Assembly (NCBI RefSeq): GCF_003601985.1
Contig: NZ_QZXA01000009.1
Coordinates: forward strand, 124,001-188,000
Length of the DNA: 64,000 bases
Origin: Mesorhizobium jarvisii
GTDB taxonomy: Bacteria > Pseudomonadota > Alphaproteobacteria > Rhizobiales > Rhizobiaceae
Direction of reading: 5' to 3'
Part shown: in pieces, positions 60,006-64,000 of the stretch
How the letters are laid out: every line of letters begins with the position of its first letter
Position numbering within the stretch: position 1 is the stretch's first letter
Made by a program: the position numbers and the translations under genes
Notes under the pieces: model-generated
What the model saw: the letters and a program-made list of their open reading frames with translations, nothing else
Told to the model about the DNA's origin: nothing
The model's database searches: none

Positions 60006-60950
60006 TCATGCCACTTCCTGCGCGTCCGGCACAAGTGCCAGCGCTTCCGCGAAGCTTGCCGCGGTAAAATCAGGGATGGCGTCGGCGCTTTCGATGGCCA
60101 GCGTCGCCGCCGCGACGCCTTCGCGCAAGGCCTGGCGCAGCGGCAGGCCGCGCAGCAAGGCTGCCACCGTCGCACCCGCCAGCGCGTCGCCGGCGCCGGT
60201 GACGTCGGCGACTTTTCTGGGGGCAGGCGGTTGGATCGAAAAAGCGCCTGTCTCGTCGAAACCCAGCACCGGCGCGCTGCCTGCCGTCACGACGCCGCTG
60301 GCAAGGCCGCTGCATCGCAAACCGTCGACGACGTCTCGCTCGGCGGCATTTGCATTGACGCCGGCCAGCGCGACGGCCTCGCGCCGGTTCATGAAGACCA
60401 GCGCCAGCGCGCCGAGCACCGGTATCAGCCGCACGACCTTGGCCGGCGAAATGGCAATGGCATAGACCGGCTTGCCGGCGGCAAGCGAAACCAGCCGCTC
60501 CAGTGCCGAAGACGGCAGATTGGCATCGCACAGTATGGCATCGGCGGCTGCGATCGCCTCACGGACCTTGGAGCGCCTCATCTGCTTGGGAAACGCCAGA
60601 TCGTACAGCGCCATGTCGGCGAAGCCGACGATCAACTCGCCCTCGCGATCGATCAGCGCCGTATAGCTCGGCGTCGTGCGGTCGAGGAAGACCGCCGACA
60701 GGTCTGCGATGCCTGCCTCGGCGATGGCTCGCGAAATGGTGTCGGCCCCGGCATCGCCGCCGCGCATCGACATCAGCGAGCCCGATACGCCGCGCCGCAC
60801 CGTGCTGCGCAGCGCGTTGAACACGCCGCCGCCGACATCCTCGCGCATCGTGCCGGGATTGGACGCGGCCGGCACGTAGGCGCCGGACACCTGGCCACGC
60901 CGGTCGATATGGGCGCCGCCCACGGCCAGTATCTCTATGGATTTCACCAT
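60006..60950 (-). CDS. psuK: PfkB-family kinase, probable pseudouridine kinase
   Basis: From ATG 60950 the protein has 314 residues with PfkB features: N-terminal G-G-A-H-I-D-R-R-G, central G-G-G-V-F-N-A, and C-terminal D-V-T-G-A-G-D-A-L-A-G-A with catalytic Asp. Its pairing with psuG indicates that it phosphorylates pseudouridine, giving the substrate of the glycosidase. Together they recycle pseudouridine from RNA turnover. No dedicated transporter is adjacent. Confidence 0.88.
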   Translation of the reverse strand: MVKSIEILAVGGAHIDRRGQVSGAYVPAASNPGTMREDVGGGVFNALRSTVRRGVSGSLMSMRGGDAGADTISRAIAEAGIADLSAVFLDRTTPSYTALIDREGELIVGFADMALYDLAFPKQMRRSKVREAIAAADAILCDANLPSSALERLVSLAAGKPVYAIAISPAKVVRLIPVLGALALVFMNRREAVALAGVNANAAERDVVDGLRCSGLASGVVTAGSAPVLGFDETGAFSIQPPAPRKVADVTGAGDALAGATVAALLRGLPLRQALREGVAAATLAIESADAIPDFTAASFAEALALVPDAQEVA

Positions 60951-61092
60951 GCTGGCGATATGCCCTTTGTTATTGCGACTGCACAAGCGCTAGACTGCGC
61001 CGCAGACCTTCGCCAGCAAGATGGCGATTCGGCGGATCGATACAATCGAACAGTCTGGCCCAATGTGGGGCGCGTTCCTGTTCGATCTCTTG

Positions 61093-61173
61093 GTACGAAA
61101 AAAGAACAAATCCGGATATGACTTGTTTTTCAGATATTTGATCCCTCTTGCCAAACGAGAACAAAAAAGGTAC
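61093..61173 (+). promoter_or_regulatory. Candidate LexA boxes upstream of recA
   Basis: GTACGAAAAAAGAAC (61093-61107) and GAACAAAAAAGGTAC (61159-61173) each match the GAAC-N7-GAAC LexA operator with one changed base, in opposite half-sites. They lie 125 and 59 bases before the recA ATG. The region 60951-61231 holds no protein gene. Confidence 0.6.
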
Positions 61174-61231
61174 AAAATGGCAGGGATTACGGATTGTCCG
61201 GCCTTCATTGACGACCAAGGGGTGATGTATC

Positions 61232-62329
<1,098 letters not shown>

Positions 62330-62406
62330 GGCAACGGACAGAGTTCGGCCATAAAGTCGGCCTATGACCTGATGCTTAAGTAATCGAGTTCTTTAGTACC
62401 GCGTCC

Positions 62407-62443
62407 AAAACCGCCGGCCTTCGCGCCGGCGGTTTTCGTTTTT
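62407..62443 (+). terminator. recA rho-independent terminator
   Basis: The arms AAAACCGCCGGC (62407-62418) and GCCGGCGGTTTT (62425-62436) enclose six bases and are followed by CGTTTTT. This is a strong terminator 77 bases after the recA stop. Confidence 0.9.
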
Positions 62444-62547
62444 GGGGCCAATAGACTCCCAGGATTGGCCCAGTTCCGTGTTTCTGGACAGGCTGGAGCG
62501 TGCCCGCTAAAAGGCCAAGTCTATTTCTGGAAAGCAGACACCAGTTT

Positions 62548-62570
62548 CCGCCGGCCGCGCCGGCGGTTTT
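62548..62570 (+). promoter_or_regulatory. Second terminator-like hairpin directly before alaS
   Basis: CCGCCGGC (62548-62555) and GCCGGCGG (62559-62566), with a three-base loop and TTTT, repeat the core of the recA terminator stem 22 bases before the alaS ATG. It may be an attenuator or a duplicated relic. Confidence 0.6.
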
Positions 62571-62588
62571 CGCGAAAAGGCAGCAGTC

Positions 62589-64000
62589 ATGAGTGGCGTG
62601 AACGAGATCCGGTCGACCTTTCTCGACTATTTCCGCAAGGAGGGCCACGAGGTCGTGGCCTCGAGCCCGCTCGTGCCGCGCAACGATCCGACATTGATGT
62701 TCACCAATGCCGGCATGGTGCAGTTCAAGAACGTCTTCACCGGTCTGGAGAAGCGGTCCTATTCGCGCGCCACCACCGCCCAGAAGAGCGTTCGCGCCGG
62801 CGGCAAGCACAACGACCTCGACAATGTCGGCTACACCGCGCGCCACCTGACCTTCTTCGAAATGCTCGGCAATTTCTCCTTCGGCGATTACTTCAAGGAG
62901 CGTGCCATCGAGCTTGCCTGGAACCTGATCACCAAGGAGTTCGGGCTGAAGAAGGACAAGCTGCTGGTCACTGTCTATCACACCGACGATGAGGCGGCCG
63001 GCTTCTGGAAGAAGATCGCCGGCTTCTCGGATGATCGCATCATCCGCATCGCGACCTCGGATAATTTCTGGGCGATGGGCGACACCGGTCCCTGCGGGCC
63101 GTGCTCGGAAATCTTCATCGATCGCGGCGAGCACATCTGGGGCGGTCCTCCCGGCAGCCCCGAAGAGGATGGTGATCGCTTCCTCGAATTCTGGAACCTG
63201 GTGTTCATGCAATATGAACAGGTGACGAAGGAGGAGCGCATCGACCTGCCGCGCCCGTCGATCGACACCGGCATGGGGCTGGAGCGCATGGCCTCCATCC
63301 TGCAGGGCGTGGAAAGCGTTTTCGAAACCGACCTGTTCCGGCATTTGATCGATGCGGCGTCCTCCGCGCTCGGGCGCGCGCCTGACGCGGAAACGGTGGC
63401 CTCCTACCGCGTCATTGCCGATCATTTGCGCTCGTCGTCCTTCCTGGTCGCCGACGGCGTGCTGCCTTCGAACGAAGGCCGCGGCTATGTGCTGCGCCGC
63501 ATCATGCGCCGCGCCATGCGCCACGCGCAGCTGCTCGGCGCGAACGAACCGCTGATGTGGAAGCTGGTGCCGGCTCTGGTGCGCGAGATGGGCCAGGCCT
63601 ATCCCGAGCTGCTGCGCGGCGAACAGCTGATCACCGAGACGCTGAAGCTCGAGGAGACGCGCTTCCGCAAGACGCTGGTGCGCGGCCTCGGCCTGCTCTC
63701 CGAGGCGACGGAAACGCTGCATGCCGGCGACATGTTGGATGGCGAGACGGCTTTCAAGCTTTATGACACCTACGGTTTCCCGCTTGACCTGACGCAGGAC
63801 GCGCTGCGCCAGCGCAACATCTCGGTCGATCTTGCCGGCTTCACCAATGCGATGGAGCAGCAGAAGGCCGAGGCGCGCAAGCATTGGACCGGGTCTGGCG
63901 AGGCCGCCACTGAGACGGTGTGGTTCTCCGTGCGCGAACAGACCGGCGCCACCGAATTCCTCGGTTACGAGACCGAGCAGGCGGAAGGCCTGATCCAGGC
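62589..64000 (+). CDS. alaS: Alanyl-tRNA synthetase (truncated by window end)
   Basis: The frame starts at ATG 62589 and stays open to the window edge, so about 470 of the usual 880 residues are visible. The N-terminus has the AlaS motifs R-S-T-F-L-D-Y-F, M-F-T-N-A-G-M-V-Q-F-K, R-A-G-G-K-H-N-D-L-D-N-V-G, T-F-F-E-M-L-G-N-F-S-F-G-D-Y-F and motif 3 T-G-M-G-L-E-R-M. It charges tRNA-Ala. The editing and C-Ala domains are beyond the window. Confidence 0.97.
   Translation, partial: MSGVNEIRSTFLDYFRKEGHEVVASSPLVPRNDPTLMFTNAGMVQFKNVFTGLEKRSYSRATTAQKSVRAGGKHNDLDNVGYTARHLTFFEMLGNFSFGDYFKERAIELAWNLITKEFGLKKDKLLVTVYHTDDEAAGFWKKIAGFSDDRIIRIATSDNFWAMGDTGPCGPCSEIFIDRGEHIWGGPPGSPEEDGDRFLEFWNLVFMQYEQVTKEERIDLPRPSIDTGMGLERMASILQGVESVFETDLFRHLIDAASSALGRAPDAETVASYRVIADHLRSSSFLVADGVLPSNEGRGYVLRRIMRRAMRHAQLLGANEPLMWKLVPALVREMGQAYPELLRGEQLITETLKLEETRFRKTLVRGLGLLSEATETLHAGDMLDGETAFKLYDTYGFPLDLTQDALRQRNISVDLAGFTNAMEQQKAEARKHWTGSGEAATETVWFSVREQTGATEFLGYETEQAEGLIQ

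Noticed and set aside
62330..62588. T-box leader for alaS
   Set aside because: No T-box core sequence is visible, and such leaders are not expected in alphaproteobacteria; only hairpins were found.
62376..63884. 502-residue minus-strand open frame at the right edge
   Set aside because: It lies opposite alaS, whose motifs are unmistakable, so it is a shadow frame.

Overview
The window looks like chromosome of a rhizobial alphaproteobacterium, most likely Mesorhizobium or a close Phyllobacteriaceae relative. The reasons are the uniformly high GC, a sufS2-B-C-D-S1-T-A operon in the order known from Agrobacterium and its relatives, recA followed by alaS, an Irr-type iron box, ROK and GntR regulators beside many ABC uptake systems, and rhizobial small-protein families. 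The genus is an inference from gene content and not a database result.

Positions 1 to about 21,496 are the right-hand part of a temperate siphophage prophage; its head genes and integrase lie left of the window. In order it carries neck and tail completion genes, tail tube, a tail assembly chaperone pair read through a -1 frameshift, a tape measure with a muralytic domain, distal tail proteins, a lambda J-like tip protein, and a tail fibre with an SGNH esterase domain. Next come an O-acyltransferase, an endolysin with nested spanin-like genes, and a cargo block. The cargo holds a lipoprotein, a stand-alone LigD-type DNA ligase, small rhizobial proteins flanking a perfect LexA box, and an A/T-rich membrane protein that may be a defence gene. 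The prophage ends in a 48-bp copy of the 3' half of tRNA-Val(TAC), which I read as the distal attachment site.

From 21.8 to 36.1 kb are catabolic and uptake genes. They are a pyrophosphatase, a ribose-type ABC system with an SDR dehydrogenase and ROK regulator, a creatinase/DoeA-like M24 hydrolase with an M20 deacylase, and a minus-strand operon with FAD oxidase, GntR regulator, VOC protein and a NitT/TauT-type ABC transporter. From 36.3 to 50.7 kb are envelope and housekeeping genes: an M23 peptidase, a sterol-desaturase family enzyme, a peroxiredoxin, a very large AsmA-like protein, tyrS, a lipid-A/LPS glycosylation module (GT2, LAB_N, GT39) with a PAP2 phosphatase, a PaiB-like protein and an alpha/beta hydrolase.

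From 50.7 to 58 kb is the SUF iron-sulfur operon, preceded by a near-consensus iron control element and followed by a 116-bp structured repeat. The right end holds a GFA protein, a TfoX-domain protein, the pseudouridine pair psuG/psuK, recA and a truncated alaS. The most interesting parts are the esterase fibre next to the acyltransferase, whose start codon lies in a hairpin, the frameshifted chaperone, and the cargo block next to the attachment site.
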